A stretch of 64,000 bases of DNA from Artemia franciscana (Eukaryota > Arthropoda > Branchiopoda > Anostraca > Artemiidae). Below are positions 22,883 to 34,375 of this stretch, one piece after another. The notes beneath the pieces were generated by a model. It was not told the origin of the DNA. It saw only the letters and a list, made by a program, of their open reading frames with translations, and made no database searches. The DNA is taken from the NCBI RefSeq assembly GCF_032884065.1, contig NC_088866.1:28402440-28466439 (forward strand), read 5' to 3'. The stretch's first letter is position 1. Every line of letters begins with the position of its first letter. The position numbers and the translations under genes are program-made.

Positions 22883-23345
22883 AATTCATTGGTTAAAAGG
22901 AAAGGTTTCAAGGCTGGTTAGGAGTCAGCGGTAAGCCACTCTTCTCCGTCAGCTTGCAGAGGCTGTTGTTCGTCACTGAATCATCTGCCCTTTCGCAGTT
23001 GTCCTCCTGAAGAGGATCCTCCCACGATGATAATTTGCCATACCATACGATTTTACCCATTGTTGAGACAAGGTTTGAAGCTGACAGGACATATCCACAC
23101 GCTGGTGGGCCCAGCTCAGTCTACATCAGAGGGGCCTTCTTCCTCCTCTGCCTGAATTTATGTCCCCCAGGCAAGGATATCCCAGTTATATTTTAGGACC
23201 CCCAGGGGCTGGGTCCCCCCTTGGTCCGCGCCTCCATCACCACCGGAGGTACCCTGCATATCTGCAAGGCTTTACCCTATCCGCCACCTTGGGATGCGCT
23301 GAGTGGCCTGGGGTGGGCCCCTACTGAGAAGGTGACTCAGTAGGT

Positions 23346-23390
23346 ACTTTCAATACTATCAACTGAACTACTTTCCAAGGAATCAGAAAT
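23346..23390. repeat. Right target-site duplication (45 bp) of the RTE-like LINE
   Basis: This is identical to 19679-19723. Without the insertion, sequence before 19679 would run straight into 23391 (CTTATGATCT). Confidence 0.95.
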
Positions 23391-25754
23391 CTTATGATCT
23401 AAAATGTAGCCCAAACTCAAATAATGCAGCTTAGGCTGGTAAATATATAGTGGTTGGTCACTTCAGAAGGAAAAATATTAAACAATTAAAATTTATCCAA
23501 TCTAACTTCTTATTTCTGTTCTTTCCAAATATAATGGTTGATTTTCTGACAATTCATTTATTAGTTTCATTTACTAATCTCAACTACCTTTCAAGGTAGC
23601 AAGAAGTGTCTAAACTTGAGCTTTTCTTTGTTAGCAATCCTTAAGTTTTGAGAAATGGCATATCTTTTTGGTGTTTTCACTGAAAATAGTAAAAAACTAA
23701 AATAAGAAATTTTGTGAAATAGCTTATCCTTTTGGAATTTTCATTAAAAATAATTAGAAAAACTAGGGTTTTTTTTTAAAATGCAGAAAATATATAAACT
23801 ATACATTTGCATAATTTATTTAGGAAGAAAGTGGATACATCACTTGATGCTTTTTTATGCTCTTCCAAGCTCAATAATTTCTTCTGGGGCAAATTTTATG
23901 CTAAGCCCTTAATAGGGCTAAAAACAGCACATAGTAACCAAAAGTTTAAAATGTGTTTCTAAAAAAAAAAATTGTAAGAAAAAATGCCACTTGTAGCTGG
24001 TTCAGAAATAGTAACTATTTCCATAATCAGGGCCTAACTACAGCATTTTTATGGGGGGAGGGGGAGGAGGGGATGCTATTAAAGTAGGTGCTATTCAAGC
24101 CTTAGTGAATAAAGTAACTATTTAACAAAAATGCTACTTGGTGAATTTAAAAACATGACACAATAAACTGTAAACAATAAAAACAGATTAAACAATCATA
24201 AATATAAGTGGTGGTGCTTGGCTTTTACTAAAATTATCAGCAATGGACTACACCAGATGACAGTAGTTTAGTGTAAACAAGTTTTTGGGTGGGCAAAGAT
24301 GAATGTCATATACACAACTTTTTCAGCAAGATTCACCACTAATGCTGCAGTACATATCCCCTCCACTTCCCTCAACCCTCACATCTGGCACAAGATGCTC
24401 AGTCTCATAAGTGAACCAAGCTCTATTCTAACAACTATTCACTTGCTCATAATTTTGAATGGATAAAGACTCTGTAAGATTTCATTTGTTGTACTAAACT
24501 TTTTATATACATGATTTATTTAAACATTATTTTTTTTTATTACATGATTTGCTTTATTATGATTTGCTTGTCAGTTTGCCAATTTGTGGGTTTGCAGCAT
24601 TGACATCAGCAATTCAAATAAAGCTGAAACAAATCATAGGCAGTAGAATAGCACTGTCCAAGTAAAGATGTAGGATAATTCAAATTATTACCACAGATTC
24701 TGGAACAATATATTATGAAATATTCTGCACATTTAAATAGTGACCATGTTTCAAATCTGAAAGTACTCAAAAAAATAAAGTTAGAGTTATTGACTCATCT
24801 GTTGGGCATTGTTTGACTGAGAATATCCAGAAAATCTGAACAATTCTTGGCATTATTCCAGCAGAAACCTTGCATGAATTAGAAGTTGACAGTGATGTGA
24901 ATTAGAAGGGAAAATTGACTCCTAGAGATTGAAAATTATCTTTCCCTTTGTATCTTTGCTTTAAAAAAAATGTATTCTATAAAAACTACACAAAATGTTT
25001 TCCTTGAGTAAATCAGGGTATGGGGGGGGGTATACATTTCCAGAGGGGTATTGCATTGAATATCATTTTTATGCCCCCCCCTCAATAATACCATTGTCTA
25101 TTATAGTGATATTAATAGTAAAATGTTACTTTGTAAACAAAATTTCAGAAATATTTAAGTACAGCCTGAAACCCTCCAAAAAAGGCATCATGGCAACACT
25201 AAAAGCACACCATTGCAATCACGCTTGGAATTAAAGCTCTTGTGCCCATAGGCCTAATACATTTTTTTTTTTTTTTAGAGACACAGAGCTTTACAGGGAA
25301 ATCCCCAGATATTGGGGGAGAAGTGATACTGAGCTCTCAGTTATCACTCTTGGGAGACAACTGACATTTTATAACTGACTACAGAATTCCCATGTTGTTT
25401 TAAAATAACTTTCCTGTGAATAGGCAGCACAGAAGCAAAATGCACCTGGCCCTTTGATGATAAATCAAATCAGTCTATTTTTTGTCAAGAAAAAAAATCT
25501 TCAGTGTTTTTTTTGTGCCCCAAGGCATGCGCTTATGCATAGATCCTGGCCTGGTTGGAATCTTTATTGTTAAAAGCCTTGAACAGGAAACTTACAGCCC
25601 CCACATTGAACAAGGAAAAATCAGATTTTTGCATGGGGAGCACTGATGTTGTATAGATTGTTCCTTTCTTTTTTTGTTCTCTTATTTTTCTTTTTTAGGG
25701 CATTGAAACATCACAGAGAGTTCTTTAAGGGATCATTTAAAAGTTAGTTCTTAT
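23391..25754. other. AT-rich spacer, no gene recognised
   Basis: This is AT-rich DNA with homopolymer runs (G-rich tract near 24052-24075, T-runs near 25263 and 24530). A phrase at 23575-23610 (CTCAACTACCTTTCAAGGTAGCAAGAAG) again resembles the foldback-family repeats. A small open frame at 24995-25234 has no similarity I recognise and is probably fortuitous. Confidence 0.45.
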
Positions 25755-26598
25755 AAATGGTAAAATTCTAGTTAATTGACTTCTTGCTATCTCAGAAAGG
25801 GTTTAGGTTAGGAAAAATGAAACTTTCAGGGATGGGTCTACAGGCTAAAGTATGTCCCAGGAAGATATTTTAAAGTACCCACCTCTACTCTTTCTCCCTC
25901 TAGAGGGCCATGATATTTGCCTACATGACTGGTTTATACCTATTGAAATTTTGAAAAAACAACATTTTACCTTAATTTTCAGTTACTAGTTGCTTTTTCT
26001 CCACCTTAAGTTCAGAAAATGCAATTCCTGTTATTTTAGTAGAATTTTGAGCCATATCAATGTTTTTTTCAAAATTTAGAAAATGTATTCGCATATCTTT
26101 AAAACCTTATAAAATGGAATTGAGCAAAGTTATCAAGCTGAAAACAATTTTGTTGTACTTCAATTAAGCAGAAGATCTATTTTGCAAGGTTTTACTTTTA
26201 TAACACACATATTTTTAAAAGTCATCAAAGGTCAGGGCCCTCTAGATGGAGGAGTGGAGGTAGTTGCTTCAAAATACCTTCATGGGATATACTTTAATCT
26301 GTAGATTCATCCCTGAAAGGGTAAAATTCTAGTTAATTGACTTCTTGCTATTTCAGAAAGGGTTTAGGTTAGGAAAATGAAACTTTCAGGGATGAATCTA
26401 GAGACTAAAGTGTGTCCCGGGAAACTACCTCCACTCCTTCTCCCTCTAGAGGGTCCTGACCTTTGATAACCTTTAAAAATTTGTGTGTTATAAAAGTGAA
26501 ACCTTGCAAAATAGATCTTCTGCTTAATTGGAGTACAACAAAATTGTTTTCAGCTTCATAACTTTGCTCAATTCCATTTTATAAGGTTTTAAAGATAT
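25755..26598. mobile_element. Left part of a large foldback (long inverted repeat) element
   Basis: This block consists of arm A (about 25755-26098), arm B (about 26098-26300), a short centre, and B-inverse (about 26400-26598). B and B-inverse are reverse complements of about 200 bp: ACCTTATAAAATGGAATTGA at 26104 pairs with TCAATTCCATTTTATAAGGT near 26568-26587. A-inverse lies beyond the inserted LINE at 31609-32020. Together they form one hairpin with arms of about 550 bp. No protein is encoded. Diverged copies of this family occur across 13-26 kb. Confidence 0.85.
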
Positions 26599-27141
26599 CC
26601 AGTTCCAGTTCCAAAAATTGTAGGGAGGTATATGGACTAACAACAAGTCCTTTCACCTCTTTGACATCTTCTCTAGAAAAACTAGCTATTGGAAGCGCTA
26701 TTCTCCTCCAATCTGCAAACAATGGATATATACGATTATGAACAATAATACACTGTTATTGATTGTGGGAAGTACAAGTACCTGAGCTACCTGTCCCCAG
26801 CAGTTTAAGGCACTAGGCCGGCCAGTACCAATACGGCTCTTCCTACTCATTCCCGCTCTCTTCTGCACAATCAAAAACTATGGATAAATCACGTCCCTTT
26901 AAAAATTGACTTCTTCAAGCTTTAATCTTTATTAAACAATATTTCTCTTCTTTAAGGTATCAATTGCTGTCTTAAATATCTTATGATCAATTTCCCATGG
27001 CAGGTTAGAATCCAGGATAGCTGTATAAGTATTTGGAATCTTAGCCAAGGAGCAGAAACGCTTAAGAGCAACAGTCTCCTCACTCTGAGCCTGACAATCA
27101 AATAAAATATGCTGGATTGTTTCCTCTGCTGAAAAGCAGAT

Positions 27142-27999
27142 TCAGCATAAAGGGGAATGATGTAGCTTCCAATTAAATAACAAGCTATTTAGAAGTAGGG
27201 CACCTGATTTCAGCTGGTAATATAGCACTGTATTTAATCTTGTATGAAATGGAGATAACATTAATTTACTGTGATTAACTTTGGATCTTTGCCTGATAAT
27301 ATCTCGTGAATTGAGGTCAGAGGAAGGACTAGGAGATAACATGGAAGCCTTTGCTGCTAGAGAATCAGCCATGTCATTATATTTTATACCTTTATGACTA
27401 GGAACATGTTGAAAATAAACTTCATTTTCCTTGATCTTAAGATTAAGAAGCTGTCTTCTAATATTATATAAATCTTTGTCATTAGCAATTCTATTAATAT
27501 TTTGGATCAGTAGTAATGCTGATTTAGAGTTGGAGAGACAGAGTATATTTTCAGATTCCATGTTATAATTTATAAGTGCATCCAAGGCCAGGCGGATGGC
27601 ACATAATTCAGCAGACAAGATAGAAGATCCCAATGGGAGAGGAGAATAAATATTCAAATTCAGGGATGGGATACATGCTCCTGCTCCAGCTCTTTCCCTC
27701 TGGACAGATCCATCTGTATATATTTTCCTATAGTTGGGGTAAGCCCTTGAGATGTGTTCAGCCAAAATAGTCTGGATCTTGTAATTAGGAATCAAATCTT
27801 TACTAATAGAGATAAGTTCTACTTGACAGCTTGGAGGAAACATTTCCCATGGGGGGGGACTCGGTAAAGGGATATGCATAAAGCGAATGTTGATTCCAAT
27901 TTGGGACCTCCAGTTGAAACTGATTCCATGATGAATGGGCATTGGGACAGGCTGACTTCTCAGCAAAGGTGTGTGCATATACAGCATGCTTGGCTCCAT
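27142..27999 (-). pseudogene. RNase H domain of the I-like LINE
   Basis: The frame contains the RNase H series KIYTDGSVQRERAGAGACIP (first Asp), SAELCAIRLALDAL (Glu), CLSNSKSALLLI (third position) and HVPSHKGIKYNDMADSLAAKA (last Asp). In the third motif the usual Asp is Asn here. The relative at 47.7-48.5 kb still has Asp at that position (CLSDSK), so this looks like a lesion in this copy. The N-terminal part overlaps the end of the polymerase C-terminal region in another frame, indicating a frameshift near 27.8-28.0 kb. Confidence 0.88.
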
Positions 28000-30121
28000 A
28001 AGCCTGGATTTGCAAGAAATACTTTATCCTTAGACTAGATGCTCTTTCACTTAGGGACACCAATCCTGACAGTGTTCTTAACTTTGACAGAGGAGTATGC
28101 TTATGCACACCCAAAGCTATTCGAATAGCAGAATTTTGTAAAGATTCAAGGATTTTGAACGAGGATGGGGGACAAGCTGAAAAAATTTGAATCCCATATT
28201 CTATATTGGAACGAATATATAATTTGTAAAATCCAAAATAATTTTTGGGTGACATCCCCACTTACTTCCAGCAAGTCTTTTTAGAATACAAAGTCTCTGA
28301 ATAATCAGAGATTTCAAAGAATTCATATGTTCATGCCACTGCATTTTAGAATCCATTAATAAACCAAGTAACTTCACCGAATTGCAATATGGGATCTCCC
28401 TTGAGAAAATTGTCAGTGGATTAGGAGGATCTAGAGTACCATTAGTAAATATAATGGCCTTAGTTTTACTGATTGAGATTGGGAAGCCAAATGTTAAAGA
28501 GAATCTCTGGACTAAACTTATATCCTGTTGAATAAGGCTTTGAAGAAGGCTAATATCCCTTCCTGACTTCCAAATGATCAAATCATCTGCATAAAGGCCA
28601 AATGATGCATGAGATACTTGAAATTCAGAAACATACAAGTTGAATAGAAGAGGACTCAATATTGCACCTTGAGGAAGTCCTCTCGTAATGGGGCATTGCT
28701 CACTTCTAGACTGATTTACTTGAACGTAAAAATATCTATCAGTTAGAAAAGACTTTATAAAACTTATAAAAGGATACGGGAAGTCAAGATTTATTAGGAT
28801 TTCCAATAATTTATTGTGGACTACATTTCCATAGGCATTCGACCAGTCAAACAGAACAGCCATTGTGACATGTCTTATTTTGAGAGAGTTACAAACATCA
28901 ATTTCTAGCCGGGTAATGTTGTCTAAAGAGCTATGTCCTTTTCTGACACCTGTTTGTTCACTAGGAAAGAGATTGTTGACTTCAGCAAACCACTCAATTC
29001 TTGATAAGACAAGCCTTTCAGAACTTTACTAAAGGAAGGTAATACCAATATAGGACGGTAAGACTTGAGATCATTAGATGAATAAGAAGGTTTTAAAGCT
29101 GGGAATACCTGAGCAATCTTCCAGGCATCTGGGATCTTTTGACTTGACGAAATAAGATTATAAAACTTAAGAGGGCTGTATGAACCACCTTTGGGAACTC
29201 AAGAATCCACTTCATATAAATACCATCATAACCTGGGGAAGACTTGATGTTAAGAGAATTAAGTGCTACGCAAAATTCATCTTGGGAAAAAGGTTTCATC
29301 AGAGTACCCTTATAAGAACAGGTAAGAGGGAGATTACAAAAAGGAGGTCGACTGGGATGAAAATCTGAGCAATCATTTTTAAAAACATCAGTAAACAGAT
29401 CTGCCTTCTTTTTATCTGAGACAATTGGATATCCATCCTGAATGATATCATATCTACGGTCATCATTAGGCTGCTTTCCACTATTTAGTTGGCTAATGAA
29501 ATTATGGACCTTTGAAATTGGGGTTCTAAAACTGATACTTGAGCTGAAATTCAGCCAAGTACTCTGTTTAGCTCTCCTACAAATTAGTTTCACCTTAGCA
29601 CATGACTGCTTATAAGAGATTGCTGTTGACTGAGATGGGTGCTTTTGAAACATTTTACAAGCCTTTCTTTTTGCAAGAACTGCAACTGTACACTCATCAT
29701 TCCACCAATTCTTGGGTCTTTTGGAGCCATTGTAAAAATGTACCCTAGTCATTGGAATTGCCAATTTAGCTGACTCCAGCAGGATTGATCTCAGATTAGA
29801 CTCGATGGCATTAATATCAGAATTAGGAGAAACAAAGGAAAAATCCACTTCATTTAATATCTCACAAAAAAGGGACCAATTACCTTTGGAGTTGATAAAT
29901 GTAGGGACATAGGGTTTGGGAGTGTAGCATAAATCTTGAAATGATGTAAGAATTGCACAATGATCAGATTGAAGAGACAACACCTTTACCATCTGAACTA
30001 AATCATAATATGAAGAAGGACCTAGAAGCAAATCTATAGTTGAGAAAGAGTTTGAAGAAATATTATACCTGGTCTGAAAGTCAAATGGAGTGAAAATCAA
30101 GGTGTCAGGAAAATATAACAT
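27803..30121 (-). pseudogene. Reverse transcriptase of the I-like LINE, frameshifted
   Basis: From 30121 the frame holds the end of an endonuclease (NISSNSFSTIDLLLGPSS, LSLQSDHCAIL), a linker with NWWNDECTVAVLAKRKA, and the first polymerase block (SLNIKSSPGYDGIYMKWI), ending at 29093. The stretch 28864-29092 continues in other frames. The frame 28201-28863 carries LFDWSNAYGNVVHNKLL, SEQCPITRGLPQGAILSPLL, and the YADD box in FGLYADDLIIWKSG. The frame 27803-28261 has RSNIEYGIQIFSA and SLQNSAIRIALGVHKHTPLS. Shifts between these frames show the copy is inactive. Confidence 0.9.
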
Positions 30122-31431
30122 ATTTAATTAAATTAGTAATATGAGGTCCAACTCTATCTTGCATAGTGATGGCTTGAGTAGAAATATCAGGAAAAGCTGC
30201 CACTCTTTCAGACCAAGATTTAGGATTGTTGAGGGATGGACAAGCTTCAGCCACCTTGGGATGCTCCTTAGCCAACAGAGGGTAAGAAGTCTTAGTAGGA
30301 GGTATGAGTGCCTGATTTGGGTTGTTCTTGTGGACCTGTAGCCAGGGTTTTTGAGGAAGGGCTAAATTCCCTTCCTTGGCCTCATTAACTCTTGGACCTG
30401 ATGGTACTTTGGACAGCTTGGCCAGCTCCATTGCAGCTATCAGGAAAGGGACATTTTCTTGAAGAGCAATCTTTAAAAGTTTAGCTCATTAAACATACTT
30501 AGGACATGAATTTTGATCTGTTGATTGATGTCTACCATCACAGTTTGTACATTTAGGCACTTCAGTACATCTACCTTCTGTAGACAAGGAGTGATTACCA
30601 AGGCAATTAGGGCACCCTGGTTCAGAAGAAGAACAATACTTGATGAGTGACCAAGCTTAAAACATTTTGAGCATTGAAGAGGTTTTTCTTGGTATATTTT
30701 ATGAGCTTTTTGCTGACCAAAAAGGAATACCGAGTCAAATTGGGAACTAGCAGGTAAGATAAAGAGGACACTCTTACTACTTCTTGTTCCCTTAGAATCT
30801 AGCTTGCCCATACGATGAACATCCAGAATTTCCCCCTTATTGTTCATAAGACCATCTTTCAAGTCATCATTTGACAGTTCCAATGGTATGTTGTACAGTA
30901 CTATTTTCTGAGAATTTTTCAGGGTTGGTTTCCACCATTCAGGTGTAACAGGGATATTGCCAATTTTATGTAGGCTAAGTGCTTTGCAGGCTTCATTTCT
31001 GTCTAGAAACATAACTATTAGTGAACCATCTCTGTTCACATTCACAGTGAAGCTGCATCTAAAAGTTTTGAAAAGATTCATTCTAATATTAGTAATATTT
31101 TGATAGAGAAAGATTGATCTTTTACTGTTCGAGTAAAAAGGATAATGGGTTTGTCCTTTATCTCCACAGCTGGAACTGAGTTTGAGAGTCCCATTATTTC
31201 AGGAGGACTCATAGAAGGCTTTTTTTGTTTCTGTTTTCTGCCCACTGTCTGAAAATCCTCATTTAGCAGGTTGTCAGTTTCAGAGATTGGTGACTCAGAG
31301 ACAGTAATCATGGTTTCATTCAGGCTATCATCATTGGATATTGGAGATACAACAATAGGAATATCCGCTTCTGATAACCAATTAGATGCTTGGCCCCCTT
31401 CCCTGAGGGGGCTAGAAGAGTTAGGAAACAT
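30105..31431 (-). pseudogene. ORF1 (gag-like) of the I-like LINE
   Basis: It begins with MFPNSSSPLREGGQASNWLS at 31431. After a frameshift near 31080 it continues with an RNA-recognition-like segment (GSLIVMFLDRNEACKALSL, IPLELSNDDLKDGLMNNKGE). A cysteine-knuckle region follows (PLQCSKCFKLGHSSS), then a frame-shifted second part with Cys and His residues to about 30480. The 30431-30105 frame (KSWSERVAAFPDISTQA) is the ORF1 tail. This arrangement is typical of I/jockey-group ORF1 proteins, which coat the element's RNA. Confidence 0.75.
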
Positions 31432-31608
31432 TGAGTTCAGGAGAGGGAAATTCCAGAAATTCTAACCACGCAATAAACTTATATGACAAAGCAAAAGAAT
31501 ACTTCTCAAACAAAAGGAGTAGCAAGAGCTTTATTTCCTTTCAATCAGAAAATTAATAAAATCAATCATGTAAGTTTTTCATCAATTGATTTCTTCTTTT
31601 CTTCAGGC

Positions 31609-32020
31609 AGATATGCAAATACAGTTCCTAAATTTTGAAAAAAAACATTGATTTGGCTCAAAATTCTACTCAAATAACGGGAATTGTGTTTTCAGAACTA
31701 AAGGCAGAGAAAAAGCAACTAGTAACTGAAAATTAAGGTAAAATGTTTTGTCAAAATTTCAATAGGTATAGACCTGTCATGTAGGCCAATTTTAGGGCCC
31801 TCTAGAAGGAGAAGGAGTGGAGATGGGTACTTTATAATACCTTCCCAGGACATACTTTAGCCTATAGACCCATCTCTGAAAGTTTCATTTTCCTAACCTA
31901 AACCCTTTCTGAGATAGGAAGAAGCCAATTAACTAGAATTTTACCCCTGAAAGTTTTGTTTTTCCTAACCTAAACCCTTTCTGAAATAGCAAAAAGTCAA
32001 TTAACTAGAATTTTACCCCT
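31609..32020. mobile_element. Right arm of the foldback element
   Basis: This is the reverse complement of 25755-26098. For example, AATTTTACCCCTATAAATAA near 32005 mirrors the left start, CCTAACCTAAACCCTTTCTG mirrors CAGAAAGGGTTTAGGTTAGG, and GTAACTGAAAATTAAGGTAA mirrors TTACCTTAATTTTCAGTTAC. It includes a short internal duplication of the CCTAACCTAAACCCTTTCTGA segment (31895 and 31964). Confidence 0.85.
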
Positions 32021-33410
32021 ATAAATAATTAGTTTTTAATCAATTTCAAGCTTTACTAGATAGTTTATAACTCTAGAAAAAACAATAGGTTACCATTTGG
32101 GACCCCATTTAGGGTCAAAATTGAATTTACCCCAGAACCAATTAGCCTACCAAATTTCACAAGAGCACAAAAAAGGCATCAAGTTATGCATTCACTTTCT
32201 TCCTAGATAATGTTTGTGAATATGAACATATTTATCCAAAAAATTTTACACTTCCCTTTAAAATCCCCCACACACATTTGGAGACTTTACATCATGCTTG
32301 TCTACACAAAGCTTATATAACTAGTTTAATTTGTCTTAAAGATTACTTGAACTTTGTAATGTTGTTCAAGGCAACCTGACTTCTTTAATGCTTCCTCGAC
32401 TTTGTCAACCTCGTCGTTTCCCATCAACCTTTTGATAAACTGCAAAAACAGACTCCTTTTTTCTCTTATTCTTAAAAAACAGATTCCTTTTTCTGTTCCT
32501 GTTTCTGGATAGAAAAATGCATTTTATTTTATTTTTTAATTTCTAGGTAAACACAGCTTAAATATCAATGAGATGGCAGCATAAATATTATGTATTTTCC
32601 ACCGACAAACCAAGCTGTAAAATCGCAATCAGGTTTGTTAATTTGCTGTTCCACTGATAATTCTGATTATAAAATGTGTTCGACTGACAGTTGAGGTTAT
32701 AACTTCAAAATCTAGATTGTAAATTCAACAATTATGAACTACACTTGTAAAAGACTGTGGATCTGGATTGCTTATGCCTAGTCGTGAGTCAGGTTTCTAA
32801 ACTTTGTTGTTCCACAAGTTCCGATTTAACAGTCCGGTTTTTTAAAACTGATTTGGTAAACTTTGTTTCACTGACAGCTGTAGCAGTTTGGGTGGAACCG
32901 AAAATAGCAAAAACTGTCGTTTGTATTGAAAACAAAAATAAAGTCTAAAAATATCAATCATATAATTTGACGATTTGTAATTTCTTCCACTTATGGAAGG
33001 TGTCCCTGATCGGTTTGGAGGTTCCATTCGTAGCAAGATTTCCTTTTATGGATTACCCTAGAAGTAGGCAATTACAAAATAATCTCTGGCTAGGGGATAA
33101 TATTAACAAAATAAAAGAGTAAATAGTATGAATGTTTAAACTAAGTAATCAATGTGATTTTTCATCATCAAAATAACAGTCTTTTCTTGCGCATAGGGTT
33201 TTTAATTTAAATTGACCGCCAATTTTTAGTTAGAAAATCTTACCAGCTAGTATTCATTAATATGCTTAGTCACGACCTTTAAAACAGTTCGCTGATGAAA
33301 AGATCAATTCACAAACCAAAAAAAAAACGGCATGTTGATCAACAATCCAATTCGATGTTTATTGTTCGATAATAAAAAACGCCTTAAGCCGAAAGTTCCT
33401 GAGAAACCCA
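32021..33410. other. Spacer, no gene recognised
   Basis: This is AT-rich sequence. A loose phrase resembling TGTTCCACTGACAGTT recurs near 32648, 32680, 32808 and 32865, suggesting a decayed short repeat. No open frame with recognisable similarity is present. Confidence 0.4.
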
Positions 33411-33414
33411 TGAT

Positions 33415-34375
33415 TCTTTGATGCAGTTTTTTCCGAGCTTCCTAAAATCCTTGAGGCTCTGGAACTCATCAGTAAGTGGAATGAATATTTTACCACACCA
33501 AAGGCGAATACTCTCCTTACTGCAATACAATATACAAGGTTTGTGGTATCACTGGAATGTCTCCTACACATCTTCCATACTACATTACCTCTACAGAAAA
33601 ATACTTCTGACCTATGTGTGGTGGATGGCCAAGTAGCTGATCTTCTCTACATTTTAGAGAAACAACATAGAAAGTATAACATGTATTTTAGTATGATACT
33701 GAAAAGTGTAAGAGCTTGTAGACCAAATAGAAATAATGGCTTAAGTTCCCAGAACTACCTGAAGACCGTTGCAAAGAAATAATGTACCCTAATCTTCTCC
33801 CAGTGAACATTATCAGTGCGCTGTTTTATGCCCATGCTCGACTCCACTACCAATGTTTTGAAAAGTAGATCCTCAAAGGATACACCTAAATCTTTTCGCC
33901 TAGCAATTGTTTCACCTCAGAACATTGTGAATACCACTGACAAATCGTTAAAGACCACCGTTGTAGATATTCCTAATATGTCTTGCCATAGGTTATCTCT
34001 GCCAGATGCAAGAGTAGTACTTATATTAGCAGAGATATAAATGTGGAAAATAAGGTTGCTGCTGATTAAAGAGTGAAGGACGGTTGCTTCCTTCTTTGTT
34101 TGAAAAAGCTCTCAAGGAAAGTGATTGGGATGTATGTACTATAGTCAACACGCTGATTCATATTCTTATTTCACTCACAGTGAGTGTTGCCTCTGAAGAT
34201 TTTATACCATGTAAAGATTTAAAGCTTGGCTATGGAACATAAAGTGGAACAAGCTATGATCGCCCATTTAGTTGTTTTGAATGTCCATCATGACATTCTC
34301 ACCAACACCAACAAAATTGTCACTCGATTTGCAATCAGTTATCCTATTAAGTTTGTCTTCACTTTACAACTATAA
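33415..34375 (+). mobile_element. hAT-type transposase remnant
   Basis: A plus-strand frame at 33422-33780 encodes a helical region typical of hAT transposases: ELPKILEALELISKWNEYFT, ANTLLTAIQYTRFVVSLECL, LHIFHTTLPLQKNTSDLCVV, and KQHRKYNMYFSMILKSV. It is followed by the insert-to-dimerisation part (EIMYPNLLPVNIISALFYAH). After further breaks the C-terminal dimerisation tail reads HLVVLNVHHDILTNTNKIVT near 34265-34325. Frame changes and stops make it inactive. No terminal inverted repeats were identified. Confidence 0.65.

Larger units (their letters stand above)
19724..23345 (-). mobile_element. Full-length RTE-like LINE (3622 bp) with 45-bp target-site duplications
   Basis: This is a minus-strand non-LTR retrotransposon. 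Its 3' end is a short AAGT/TAAG simple repeat at 19724-19740, and its 5' end abuts the right duplication at 23345. In transcription order it holds about 460 bp of leader, an endonuclease-type frame starting at 22882, a linker, and a reverse transcriptase with a C-terminal domain ending at 19730. The perfect duplication points to recent insertion, yet the coding frame has an in-frame stop near 21315, a frameshift near 21612 and further breaks toward 22.1 kb. Either a defective copy was mobilised in trans or the duplication was maintained by conversion. GC content and codon use look richer than the AT-rich flanks, as expected for a young insert. Confidence 0.93.
26599..31608 (-). mobile_element. 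I-like LINE with ORF1, reverse transcriptase and RNase H
   Basis: This is a minus-strand LINE of about 5 kb inserted into the foldback element, flanked by AGATAT on both sides (26593-26598 and 31609-31614). In transcription order it has a leader of about 170 bp, an ORF1 with RNA-binding and cysteine-knuckle features, the end of an endonuclease, a reverse transcriptase, an RNase H domain, and a 3' end with a GTTCC-rich sequence at 26599-26612. A 5'-truncated relative lies at 47.1-48.5 kb. Most of the endonuclease is missing: ORF2 begins only with its last part (STIDL, then SDH), joined closely to the end of ORF1. Several frameshifts are present. Confidence 0.88.
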
